Of a stretch of 64,000 nt of DNA, positions 42,026-53,417 are shown in pieces. Below the pieces are notes generated by a model, which was given only the letters and a program-made list of their open reading frames with translations, searched no databases and was not told the DNA's origin. This stretch comes from Helianthus annuus (taxonomy: Eukaryota > Streptophyta > Magnoliopsida > Asterales > Asteraceae). Position 1 is the stretch's first letter, and each line of letters opens with the position of its first letter. The stretch spans positions 117,586,561-117,650,560 of the forward strand of contig NC_035437.2 in the NCBI RefSeq assembly GCF_002127325.2, read 5' to 3'. Both the position numbers and the translations under genes were made by a program.

Positions 42026-42675
42026 CTGTTGAAACAATGGTTAACACAAGGATAACCAAGAGGGTTGTTTCACTTATGGGGTTCAACCTCTTCTCTTGCT
42101 CGTATCGGTGGCCTGAGATCTGCAAAACAGTAAACACCGTTAGTCTCGTTAAGAGGGGGGAAGAGGATTTTCCCTCTTAACCAGGCTCCGGCGTGAGAAT
42201 AAGTACTGCTCTGAGAGGAATAAAACAGTGTGTGTATAGAGTGAGTAAAGAGAGCCAAGATCCTCAACCTGAATGATGAAGGGTCCTATTTATAGCCGGA
42301 TGGTGAAGAAGGAGGAAGCAGCTGTGCCAGCTGTGGGTGCGCGCCAGCTGTCCGACCAAGGGGAATATCCTCTTGGTCTGCTCTGTCGCGAAGGGTGTAG
42401 TGGTACACGTGGCGTCCTTGTATTCGCTTGCGCTGGGTACCTCGTACTGGTCGCGTCAGCCCTGCTCCCTGGATTGTCGCAGGCCTATGTGGCCTTCTCT
42501 CAATGGTGACACGTGTTGTCCTTTATGTTGGGCAAAGCATCTTTGATGCCAGCTGTGAACCGCCTAGATGCCTTCTGGAAGATTCTAGAAGGTTCTGGTG
42601 ACATGGGTGCCTTGTGTGCACAAAAGTGGTGTGGTCCCTGCCATGTAGGCAGGGAATTGGGACCATACCTCTTCA
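42026..42675 (-). repeat. 3' LTR of Tat element 2
   Basis: About 650 bp. On the minus strand it begins TGAAGAGGTATGGTCCC, like TGAAGGGSTATGGTCCC in Tat element 1, and ends TTGTTTCAACA. A TATA box reads TATAAATA on the minus strand (42289-42296). The outer boundary is set by comparison with Tat element 1. Confidence 0.75.
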
Positions 42676-42688
42676 AGTCCCCCCAGTC
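42676..42688 (-). promoter_or_regulatory. polypurine tract of Tat element 2
   Basis: On the minus strand ACTGGGGGGACT directly precedes the LTR start, identical to the tract of Tat element 1. Confidence 0.75.
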
Positions 42689-42784
42689 CAGTGTGCCTTC
42701 TAGTTGAGTTGATCGTCTAGGAAGGATTCTGGACTTATGAGAGTTGTGAGTTCTATGCATCGCGTTGAAGTTGATGAATATAAA

Positions 42785-43400
42785 GTGAGCCGAATGGACG
42801 CATGCTGCATGGGTTTTGGCCCTTTGAAAAAAGTGAGCCAAATGGACGCATGCTGCATGGGTTTTGGCTTTTTTGGGAAAAGTGAGCCAAATGGACGCAT
42901 GCCGCATGGGTTTTGGCCCTTTGAAAAAAGTGAGCCAAATGGACGCATGCCGCATGGGTTTTGGCCCTTTGAAAAAAGTGAGCCAAATGGACGCATGCCG
43001 CATGGGTTTTGGCCCTTTAAGAAAAGTGAGCCAAATGGACGCGTGCCGCATGGGTTTTGGCCCTTTGAAAAAAGTGAGCCAAATGGACGCATGCCGCATG
43101 GGTTTTGGCCCTTTAAGAAAAGTGAGCCAAATGGACGCGTGCCGCATGGGTTTTGGCCCTTTGAAAAAAGTGAGCCAAATGGACGCATGCCGCATGGGTT
43201 TTGGCCCTTTAAGAAAAGTGAGCCAAATGGACGCGTGCCGCATGGGTTTTGGCCCTTTGAAAAAAGTGAGCCAAATGGACGCATGCCGCATGGGTTTTGG
43301 CCCTTTAAGAAAAGTGAGCCAAATGGACGTATGCCGCATGGGTTTTGGCCCTTTGAAAAAAGTGAGCCAAATGGACGCATGCCGCATGGGTTTTTGGCCC
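42785..43400 (-). repeat. 13-unit, 48-bp tandem array in Tat element 2
   Basis: Units begin GTGAGCCAAATGGACGCATG and continue CCGCATGGGTTTTGGCCCTTT. Thirteen units run from 42785 to about 43400; unit 2 is 49 bp and more diverged, and the last is partial. Units 5-11 alternate between two variants (GCATG with TTTAAGAAAA, then GCGTG with TTTGAAAAAA), a 96-bp higher-order period. Since 48 is a multiple of three, several frames stay open on both strands (about 200-300 codons); I regard these as by-products. The array lies between the LTR and the antisense gene promoter, a zone of Tat elements known to spawn satellite repeats. Confidence 0.95.
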
Positions 43401-43646
43401 TCTTGTGTTTCCTTCTGTTGGAAGTTTGGTGGTTATGGGGAAGTGTTTGGTGTGACCGTCTGACGTCCCTGTCTTTTCGGAGGCGAACAGTTGCTTTTGC
43501 AGTGGCTTTCTGTCACATCAGCAGACCCTGTCGCCCATGCTTCCCGAAAAAAGAGCCGACGTCTTCTCTCTCCTGTGACGTGTCAGTCATCTATTGGGCG
43601 CTTTTCCTGTTCCCTGACGTTCCACTACCCATCAAAATGTGATGGG

Positions 43647-43654
43647 TATAAATA
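43647..43654 (+). promoter_or_regulatory. TATA box for antisense gene of Tat element 2
   Basis: GATGGGTATAAATATGGGG lies just over 115 bases upstream of the ATG at 43772. The GATGGGTATAWA core is shared with the antisense promoter of Tat element 1. Confidence 0.65.
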
Positions 43655-43771
43655 TGGGGCGGTTATCTCTTTCTTCCCTCATTTTCGAATTCTAAGTGTG
43701 ATTTCTCTCTATCTTCTTCTTGTTTGTTCTATCTTTCACATTCTCACATCATCTTCTTCTTGACTTTTATC

Positions 43772-45376
43772 ATGGCCGAGAAGAATCCAACTCAAAAGAA
43801 AAGGAAGCATAGAGGTAGGGCTCCTCCTGGTCCAGACCAGGCTGTGATTAACTGGAAGGAGGAGGAATTTCAGATGCTTGTGAGGGGACATAACTTTCGT
43901 CCTGAGTGGGGAGCTCGTTACCCTCCCTCTGGATCCACTGCATTGGATGCCCCTCCAGGTTTTATCACGTTGTATGCTGCTTTTTTCCGGGAAGGCAATT
44001 TTAGGTTGCCGATTACGAAGTTCACTGTTGCTGTTTGGAGGGGTTATGGGCTCCATATTTCTCAGATAAATGCGATTGGGCTCCCTCGGATTACCCATTT
44101 CGAATTTGTCTGTAGGTCTTACCGTGTTGAGCCTACGTTTGAGATGTTCAACGCTATCTATAGCGTTTCGTATACCAGTGGGTTTTACTCTTTTCAGGCT
44201 AGGATGGGAGTTGCTCAGGTGTGTTCGGTTCCGATAAAGGGCATTCATGATTGGAAGCAGAAGTTTTTTTACATCCGCCGAGGTGTGATTCCGGCGGATA
44301 TGTCATATCGGCAAGTGAGTCAAGGGATCCCTAAGGTGGATGTTCTTCTCAACTATGGTGATCAAGACTGGTTTAAGAAGATAACTGCGAAGCCGACGGC
44401 TATTTCTCAACTGGATGAGATGGCTTTAGTTGGTGCAGGGATGAGTTTGCTGTGGGTTCCTAAACATCCGTTGGGTCAGCCTGCGTATAGCCATAAGGGC
44501 AAATGTATTGTTCTTTCGTGTCTTACCACTTGATTATTTCCCTTTATGTTAACTATGCGTCCTTATTTTTGTTGCTATTTTGCAGTTGGTTATAGTTTGT
44601 TGAATGCCTTGGACCCTAAATCAGCGGGTGCCATGGTTGAAGCTATCCAGGCTGATGGGAATCCGACGTGGTTGGAGCAGATACGGGACCGTTTTCTGCA
44701 TCCAACCGACGCTAGTTTGAGCAGATACGCGAATGAAGTTCTTGGTGAGGATGATTGGGATGACTTTGTCGACTCTGGTCGAGAGGAAGTCATTATCCTT
44801 TCTAGTGGAAGTTCTGACCGGGATGTTGAAGATCTAATGTCTCATTCCGCGCGTGCAGGTACCGCGCCTGGTGGTGTTGCGGAGCCGGTACATGAATTTG
44901 TTGAGGATGATGATGATGCGGAGGCGTCTGTTGATCCGTCTGCCCAGTTGGAGACGAGGAAGAAGGCAAGGACTGAGAGATCCGGAAGAAGGGAAGAGAA
45001 GAAGGAGGGCGGAGCTGCTGGATCTTCTCGTAAGCAACCTTCTACTCTTCCTTATCTAGATTATGTGGTAGTGTCTGATACATTGTCTGGCCTAGGCCCT
45101 GGGGAGGTGCGTCAGGGGTCGGATCCTGACGATAAGGCCACTTTGACTGAGCATATGAAGAAGAAAGCTCTCGATGATCACAAACGTCGCCTTGATGAGC
45201 AGGCTGCTGCTGTTTTTGCTGCCAAGAAGGCAAAGCTTCAGAAAGAGGTCCCCCCAGCGCCCTCAGAGTCTGAGATTGATTTGGGCGTGTTTAGTGGAGG
45301 TCGTGGGAATTTGTTGGAGGAGATATATGCTGCCTCTGCTCCTCTTCCTGGTAATTTTTCTTTCATTGTACGTTTG
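43772..45376 (+). pseudogene. antisense gypsy-type putative transposase gene of Tat element 2, 3'-truncated
   Basis: Exon 1 is 43772-44498 (MAEKNPTQ start) and encodes the same domain type as the antisense gene of Tat element 1, with FREGNFRLPITKF, HISQINAIGLPRI and FYSFQARMG. Exon 2 is 44586-45350, beginning after TTTTGCAG, with an acidic stretch, a basic stretch, the motif YLDYVVVSDTLSGLG and a helical Lys/Ala-rich end. The intron between them (44499-44585) fits phase only with a GC donor (AAGG then GCAAATG), a GC-AG intron. A second donor GTAATT follows at 45351, but 26 bases into that intron the sequence breaks off at the junction. It is thus a 3'-truncated gene. Its relation to Tat element 1 shows the antisense gene is an inherited part of the group. 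Confidence 0.8.
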
Positions 45377-48300
45377 TCATAAAAGGAGGCTACGGCCGCG
45401 TTTAGGCGACCTTCGGTATCCACGTCCCGAAAGCCGGATCGCTCTTCGATAACACCGCCTATAGACATGACGTTCATATGGGAAATGCAGCGGTTATAAC
45501 CAGCTTTAAAGCCAGCGTCACGAGCACGCTGCTTGACCAAGTCCAAACCAGCTGCGGTTTCAGGAGCATCCATAATGGCCTGAACAATCTGCAACACAAG
45601 AATAATAAAGTCAGCGTATGGTCAACTTTTGGCACAAACATCACAACATACTTACATGCGCGATACCATGCCTCCGCATCCATTCACGGTCAGCCTCCAG
45701 TTGGTTATACGAAGAGGTCAGAGCATCTCTGGCCTCAACGGCAACATTGGCCCGCTCTTCCGCTGCAGTCATGCGGGCTGTGAGGTCAGTGACCGCGACC
45801 TCCCGGGTCTGAACCTCAGCCTGTCAAAGAGCAGAAAACAGTTTACTCAGTAAACATTTTCAAAAAGCAGGGAAATATAAAACAAAGGTAACAAGTCATA
45901 CCTGAAGGCTGGCAACAACTTTATCCAAACGAATGCGCTCAGCATTCGCCTCTTCAAGAGCCTTGGAAGAACGGCTCTCCCTCTCTTCGGCCTCCTCCAA
46001 GGCCTTCGCAGCACGCGCCCCGGCTTCCTTGGCCTCATCAAACGCCTTTATGGCCCCGGCCTCCGCCTGCTGCGCTTTAACCGCAATTGCCTCAGCTGCA
46101 GCTTTCTCTTTGCTCAAGGCAACGTTCGCTGCCTTGGCGTTCGTCAACTCCTGCCGAGCACGGAACAAATTGTCATTCTGCTTAGCCCAAGATTCATTCC
46201 ACTTCTTGCGTTCGTTGGACAACTTTTCGTTCCAACTATTGCGTTCATCAGAAAGGAGTTTGGCAAGAGTACGAACCTGTTTCAGCTGAGCAGTGGCAGC
46301 CCACTCCGAGGTCTGCTTCTGCTTCTCAAACGCAGCTCTATCCTTCTCAAGCTGCTCCGCACCCGCACGAGCAGCCTTGATCAACTCTTCCGCTTCGGCC
46401 CGCATGCGAGCAGCTTCATCCTCTCTGCGGCCTAACACCTTGTAGTCTTCCAAAATGGCGTTAGCCACTATGGAACTTCCTACTAGCAAGGTGGAGAGTT
46501 GATTGATGCGCAACTCACGGGGGGCGGCACGGGCACGTTCCACTTCAAAGGGGGTACCCAAACCACCCAGAATCTCCTTACACGCAGAAGGGTCGTTGGA
46601 AATATCATCCCCCTGCATAACAGTCCAGGGGAGTCGGTGATAAACAGTACTTCGACCCTGGGTATAGGTGCGGTAATAATACTCCAATTCAGACTCCCCA
46701 GGCTGAATTAGAGGCCCATCATAACCCGCACCACCGGCAGATGAACCGGTACCCTTCTCACCAGCAGGAGACTTCTGCGGCTCAGCATCATGCTGCCGCA
46801 CCTCAGCATCAGTTTTTTGCGGCTCTGCATCAGACTTTTGCTTCCCAGAATCAGAAAACCGCAGACCCAAATTATCACCCTCATTGGGAGAGATCAGATT
46901 GTTGGACGAATCAACGGTATCGAATATCTGGGTCGCGACCTCCTCTGCGGTACCCTCCGTTTGCACGGTCGAATCAGGCACCACCTTGACAAAGGGTGCC
47001 GAAGGTTCCTCTGACGCACCCGCACCTGCACCCGTGGCATGCGGAGGTGACAACGAAGCATCAAAGATAGAAAAATCTTTATCTTGAAGCTCTGCAAAAC
47101 AAAGTCAAATAGCTATCAAAACACAAGTTGTACATAACACTTGAGACAAGCAATACAACACTTACCAACAGTACCCGCCGGTTTCTTTGATGTCGGACCA
47201 GTCCTCTTAGACTGCAACCTCTGACGTTTCGGTCCACCGGCACCAGCGGCCGTCTCTTCTACTTGCCTCTTCCCAGCACCAGACTGCGAGCCCGCAGCTG
47301 TACCCAAACCCTCAAGGGTATCAGATACTATCACATAATCCAAGTATCTACAGAAAGAAGAGTGAGAGATACCTGCCACCTGCGGTACCAGATGAGGCAC
47401 AACACTAACCTCCGGTATTTTCTTTTGGCGAAAGCGTACGCCTTTCACCGTTTGCCTCTTAGGCACACCCTTCGCATCAGGGTCCCCTAAGGCCCCAAGA
47501 TCACCTGCATGAAAACCATCCAAGAGGTGAGTCAGTGCAACCATTATTGTTATCACAAGAATAAAGGATTCCTAAACATACCTTTGCCCCGCGGCAACTC
47601 AACTGCTAATGCGGCCTCAGTAGGCAACCGGAAGTTATCTCGAATGATAACATTAAACTCCTCCTCGCCATCCGCACAAACAACTGTTTCAACCTGGCCC
47701 TGGAAATCCGGGGCAAACATCCTCCATAACGGAGCATCCTCTGATAGCAAACGCACAAGTCAGTAACGCATACGGGGATAAGGAAGTTAAACAAATGAAA
47801 AGTACGTACCACCACTTTTCTCCCGCACCACGGGCTTTGACTTCTTGTTCCTCCTTGTCAGCATCATGCGCAACACCCACAACTGTGTGTTGCTCAGCTT
47901 CACCGACTCAATGGTCTGCAACTGCGGAAACCACTCCACCGACTTCGTGCTAGGGACTGCAATGGTCTCTGATATGATCGTATCGGTCACATTCCGAAAC
48001 GTCATATTGCCAACAATCGCAGCAGCCTTGATGTAAAAGAACTTCATTTTCCACTTCGTCATCCCCTTGGGAGGAGTCATCAGCTTGGGACTACCCTCTC
48101 GTTGACGGAAAGAAAAGAACCCCAAAGACACCGTCATTTGATAAAACCGTCGGAAATCTCCAACGGTAGGCTCGATGCCAAGAGCACGAAAGGTGAATTC
48201 AAAATTTCGAATCCGAATCATACCAAACGGACTCAGTTGAGAAATGTGGACCTTGTACCACTCCAAAACCTCAACAACAAAAACAGTCAAAGGTAACCGG

Positions 48301-48566
48301 AGATTACAGTCACCAAAAAAGTCTGCCCACATGGTCACATAACCGGCCGGAGCATCGGCACCGGTGTCACCATCCGATGGGTAACAGGCCCCATATTCAG
48401 GGGGCATTTGGATATCACGAATCAGACGATCAAAGGTCTTCTTGGTCCACTTTAACACCGGTAAACCATCACCGGTGGCTCCCTCCTCTTCTTCCTCCGC
48501 CACCACCGGCGATGAAGGCTCCGGGTTTTCACCCTCCACATTGTGTGGACTTGATGGTTCAGCCAT
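45377..48566 (-). pseudogene. antisense gene of Tat element 1, second copy, C-terminus lost
   Basis: Exons correspond to 48566-47810, 47740-47582, 47504-47166, 47091-45902, 45820-45656 and 45588-45377. The first five are complete. In the last exon the frame crosses the junction at 45377 and ends in foreign sequence at 45238, so about 50 native C-terminal residues are replaced. I count six coding substitutions against copy 1 (near 46240, 46736, 47353, 47378, 48038, 48496), and all six change an amino acid, which gives no sign of purifying selection since the duplication. Splice sites are unchanged. Confidence 0.85.
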
Positions 48567-50302
48567 CAGAAATGTCGAAGAAACGAAAGAAAGTGAGTAG
48601 AAACACTAAACTCAGAAAACCTCACCGGAAACTTCAAACAATTGATCGGAGGAGACAAAGTAACTTCTTTTCTCTCACCGGCAAATTTTTTGAAATTTTG
48701 AACAAGTGAGGGGAAACCACGAACGGTTTCCCCTTATATACCCATCGCAATTAATGAGGAGGAAGAAAACGAATCATCACGTTCAAAAAGAACGAATTGC
48801 GCGACACCACGTGTCAAGCGCCGTTTCCGCTGACGGTTACCACGCGCGCGTGGCCGCCCACGCGCCTGACATAGGAGACGTTTACACTCCTTGCTACAGT
48901 GCATTTAATGCCTCGGGCAGTGCAAATGTCCTTTCATTTCAGCACATGCCAGATAATCTCACCAACTTCCACCAACTCACACGTGCGCTCAGCCACGTAT
49001 GTAACAAAAAGCGACTACCTTATCCAATTGCAAGCGGTATGCGGTTTCTCTGGTATACTGCACCATAACCCATACCGCATATCGTTTTTTTTACATACCC
49101 CTAAAAATAGGCAAAAATATATGTCTTCACACTATAAGGGGGTATAATACCTTTCCGCACTACCCACGAGCATACGTGGAATATGCGGAAATGACACACA
49201 CGAGCCCGTTCAGGTGTGTCAGATACTCAGAACCAGCATTGTTCTTTGGACTGAACCGCATCTCAGAAATAGGTAAACCGCATTGCCTTCATTCTCTTCA
49301 AGCTTCAAATCCCTCCTGTCCGGTTCACAACCACAGAGGGTACATGAACACCTTCTTTAACTTGAAGAAAGAAGGGAATGTACGCGCGCGCACATCAGCA
49401 ACCCTGACTCCTGAACCTTCAAGAGCCGCATCCGAGCAACACACCCGTTTCGAGCGAATATGGGAATGCAAAACCGCAGACACTCATGAGTCACTGCGGA
49501 CATAACCATAGCTTCCGGAAATGGTTGCTACGGTAGAGCCACAACTAACTCCACATCGAGGGACGAAACTACTCCAAGGAAAACTCCTCGATACTGGAGC
49601 GGGAAGGAAGGTGCCTAAGGAAGAGATGCAGACGAAATCCCCAATAATCATACGAGCCCTTGTCGAACAGCAAGCGGTCGAACAAGCGGTAACAAGTCTG
49701 CTTATGACTTTGTTACCCTACTTGTACGTTGGATAGAATAAACAATGATGGGCATTACCATGCCTATGATCATGTTTATTTGACCGTTATCCAGAATCAC
49801 ATTGTTCGACCAAACATGGCCAACAATGTCAAGCAACGAGGTAACCGCAAAGGACGTGCGGTTACTTGAGAGCTAATGGGAAGAACATGAACACCCCACG
49901 AAAGGAATCATCATTAGATATCCAATCATGGGAACAACATGCTCTCTTCTTCATTCACCACTTTAAAGGTTGGGTCGAAGTTTGTGCACACCTTCAACCA
50001 CATCTCAAAGATTGGTTCGAAGTTTGTACACTTCCTCCAACTAATTCCTACAGTTGGTTCGGCACACCAACATGTGGCAACCAGCCAAAGGCTGAGAATT
50101 TCGCATCAGACGAAACATTTTCACCGGTACGGAAGAGGCGTCAAATGACCCTTCCAGACCTCCAGCTTGATTTACAAACAGAAAAGACCATCCACATGGT
50201 CTAGGATCTTCTCCAGACTCCAAACTACCTTCTAAACACCATAGTCCAGTACTCCTCCCACATACAACTTGTATGTGGCAGCAACACTAGACTGGGGGGA
50301 CT
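48567..50302 (+). other. Tat 3' spacer, second copy, with polypurine tract at its end
   Basis: Duplicate of 8625-10360, no gene. The polypurine tract ACTGGGGGGACT occupies 50291-50302. Confidence 0.6.
48734..48740 (-). promoter_or_regulatory. TATA box for antisense gene, second copy
   Basis: Same TATATAA as at 8792-8798, with unchanged surroundings. Confidence 0.55.
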
Positions 50303-51178
50303 TGAAGGGGTATGGTCCCAGATCTCGCGTCAGCATCGACCGCGAGTGACCATTACCCTTATCAAAAGCCCCACTAGCTAACAACCTACTTGTGCCCATG
50401 CGAGAACGCGTCGACACAAGGGTTGAAACCAATCTATCTAGTAACGAAGGAGGACTTACATGGAACATAAGAACGGTAGAGTGATGCGACATAGCATCAC
50501 ATCTGGTGTATGAAAACGGAAGTATTCACAGCGATGCGGCCTCGCACCGCGTCCAGTGAACAGTTCTATCAATACAAGGAAGCTGGATAACAGCAACAGT
50601 CACCGCAGGCGACGATGCGGCCAGCACCGCATCTCGCGTATTTCTTGATCACTAGCAAGAGACGCGATAACATCAGATGTTACCGCAGGCAGCGATGCGG
50701 CTAACACCGCATCCTATACGCTCAACAAGTGGGACTGACACCACAGTGCAAGTGGAACCAATGGCAGTCACCTGTCAGGTGTACGGAAGCGACAGACTGA
50801 CGTGGCGTCGTCTCCACGGCCGACATGTCTGACACACCTGCAAAGGTGCAGCATGCCGTCAGTCTATCCATCCACCTCCTCCTTCACTCCTCGGCTATAA
50901 ATATCAACCCCAAACCAGGTTTGAGGTATCTCTTCACAACTCCCTCACTACTACTACAATCTTACTTTGCTTCCCAAGCAAACTACTGATTCTCACGCCG
51001 GAGAGTGGTAACAAGGAGCACCCCCCACCCCATCCTCCTTGTTACGAATCACGGTTTGTTTCCTTGTGCAGGAGATCAACCCACCGGTGATCCAGCCAGC
51101 GATCCTCGAGAGGAAGGGATTAACCCTTCTTGACGAGACCAGTGAGTTAACCCTGCCCGGTTAACCATTGTTTCATCA
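50303..51178 (+). repeat. 3' LTR of Tat element 1, second copy
   Basis: Duplicate of 10361-11236 with about five substitutions; TATA box at 50896-50903. Confidence 0.85.
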
Positions 51179-51848
51179 GTCAGGTCGGGTTGTTTCGAAG
51201 AAAATGGTCATTTTTAGTCGGAACGGGCTCGGACAAAAATAGCTACAGGTCCAAATTGGTTATTTTTGAAACAAGAACTAATAATATTTGTCTTAGATTA
51301 GGTGTAGTGGGTTATTCCTTCAAAACAAGTATAGTGGGGTAGAAGACGATAGAATGGGAGAGAGTTCAAAGCTCAAAGAGAAGACAAGATTAAGAGAACT
51401 ATATATGTTGCTGATATAGATCATAATGTGAGTATGAATTCTCATATTTTCATTCATTTACTTCTTTTGGTGAATGAAAATCTTTCAAATAGTTTTTTTA
51501 TAAGTGTTAGATTTTTTTTTCCTTAGGTCACCAAAGATTAACTTGCTGCTTTTTTTTAGTACCTATGGACAAGTAACTATTTTTTTTCTTTAAATTTACT
51601 TTATTATTGCTAACTTTATGTTGAATTGATTATTTCAACATTTTGTATGTCATTACAAAGGTTCTTGACTGTCGAATTTGTGGCGATCCACAGTCGCATT
51701 TCTTGAATTTTGCTGATAAGAGTATGTAATACATTTTAGCTTATAAAGGCTCGTGTTTATTTATGTGTCCCTTTGTGTGCTTCTGTGCTCGACCTCTTTT
51801 CCTAGGTGAGAATGGAGTCGACCAATGTAGAAGTTACATACACACACA
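51179..51848. other. flank of Tat LTR, second copy
   Basis: Duplicate of 11237-11907; nothing recognised in it. It matters as proof that host flank was duplicated with the LTR. Confidence 0.5.
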
Positions 51849-51851
51849 TTA

Positions 51852-53414
51852 GACTACATGGTATGGTGATGGACCATCCTTAGAGGATGATCCGCCACGT
51901 AGGCGACACATCATAGTCCTCACTAAGATGGTCCATCCTCCAAAACTAGAAGGCATGGTAGGATGATCCTAGTCATAGTCCTTCAACACTTTTTATGTTT
52001 TTTTTTATTTTTTTTATTATTTTATTTTTTTTAACATTTGACAAATATACTAATAAAATATTTTCATTAATATTAAACACACATTACATAAATATTAAAA
52101 AAAACATAAACTTAAAAAAAAAAGACTTAATAAAAATAAACATAAAGTTAAATAATTTGATGCTTTTTCATGATGTCGTTTTGTAGTTTTTTCAACATCG
52201 AACGTTTCGGCTCGGGTTCGTTCTCGACATTCATCATCATTATTTCCCATTCCTTAAGCCGAATTTTTTCATCGGAGATTCGGATTTTCTCATTCGACAA
52301 TCGGACCTTTTCTTTTAACTTCTCGTCCGATGCACGACTTTTTTCTTCGACGGCCCGCTCCTTCGCCTTCGACTTTTGGGCCGATATGTCGTTGTACACT
52401 TTTAGGTGTTCCATAAACTCAACCATGTTCGGGTCCACCGTTTCCTTTCCTTTTCCCTTGGCCCGCTCCTTTTTTGTTTTGTCTCGGCCCGGTGGACGCT
52501 CGGGTTCACGTACGTTATACTCGTCTTCGTCATAGTCGGCGTCATCATTTAAGTTAATGTGACACCTCGCGTCCGATCCACCGGCGCTTAAACTACCCGT
52601 TTCCGATGTTTTTTGGCGTTTCGCCATCGCCACCTCGTTAGGAATGGGCGCCCATTTTGGGTCGTCTTTTACAACCATCCACGCGCGAACGTGAGGAAAG
52701 TTGGAACCATGATTTTGCTTATACTTTTCCAATGCCATTTTGAACACATCCTCGTCGTTCCACCCGCTACGGGGGGTGTGGGGATCGGTTGGGGTTGAAC
52801 GGGGGGTGTGGGGATCGGTTGAGGTTGAACGGGTGGAAAGTTCCAAGCACCCCGCATCATCATTTGTTGAAGAGCTTGATTTTGGGAGATTTGAGTGAAT
52901 TGGTTGGGCGATTGTTGGAATGACGCAAACGCGTTCGATGAAAATTGGGAGAATTGGTTCGGTTCTAGCGTTGGATAATATCCCGGAACCGAAAAAACAT
53001 TTGGTTGGGTCGGATTGGTGGGAGTATTCGGGTTGTTCGAAGGAGTGTTGGGAGTATCCGGGTTGTTGAACGGATCCATGAAAATTACGTGGAAGAAGGT
53101 TGAGAGTGTAGTGGAAGAGAGTGTAAAAATTATAGGAGAAAATGGTGAATTGTGGAGGTTAATTTGGTGTTTGATAGTGAAAATGGATGTTTAATTTATA
53201 TAATTTAAAATTATAGCCGTTTGGCTTTATTCAAAATATAGAAATTTAATTTTTTTTTATTAACGGTCATATTTTAATAGGGGGGCCCACACTTTTTGCG
53301 TCGTCGCCAACGTCCATTTTCGGACGGAGAAGACGGGGACGGTAGGGGGCGGCACGGTGTTTGGACCGTCGCCGACCCGCGACGGGCCGGGGCCGACCCC
53401 CATACCGTATAGCC
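51852..53414 (-). mobile_element. PIF/Harbinger-like derivative, uninterrupted copy
   Basis: 1563 bp with the same termini as in copy 1, flanked by TTA at 51849-51851 and 53415-53417. The intact form shows its true size and the pre-insertion site of copia-1. Confidence 0.75.
52148..53079 (-). pseudogene. Harbinger ORF1-like protein without SANT domain, second copy
   Basis: Same two out-of-frame halves as at 12212-13143: the N-terminal Pro/Asn-rich part from the ATG at 53079 and the NAM-associated C-terminal part ending at 52148. No coding differences from copy 1 were noticed. Confidence 0.7.
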
Positions 53415-53417
53415 TTA

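Larger units (their letters stand above)
42026..45376 (-). mobile_element. second Tat-group gypsy element, 3' part only, minus strand
   Basis: Read on the minus strand this segment ends with polypurine tract and 3' LTR, and carries its antisense gene on plus (43772-45350). The layout mirrors Tat element 1, and polypurine tract and LTR ends are alike, but the proteins are strongly diverged, so it is another family. Its pol, 5' LTR and the rest of the antisense gene are missing: at 45376 the sequence switches to the duplicated part of Tat element 1 in the opposite orientation. Confidence 0.85.
45377..51178 (+). mobile_element. Tat element 1 duplicate, 3' fragment
   Basis: This fragment contains most of the antisense gene, the 3' spacer, polypurine tract 50291-50302 and the LTR. 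gag and pol are absent because the duplicated segment starts downstream of pol. It cannot have arisen by retrotransposition, since the LTR flank is duplicated with it. Confidence 0.9.

Noticed and set aside
42785..43400. CRISPR-like array
   Set aside because: The repeats are contiguous with no unique spacers and lie in a plant retrotransposon.
42500..43642. Long overlapping frames on both strands (about 200-300 codons) in the repeat region
   Set aside because: They are produced by a 48-bp unit divisible by three; the translations are simple repeats such as KSEPNGRMPHGFWPFE in every unit, without any start or promoter logic.
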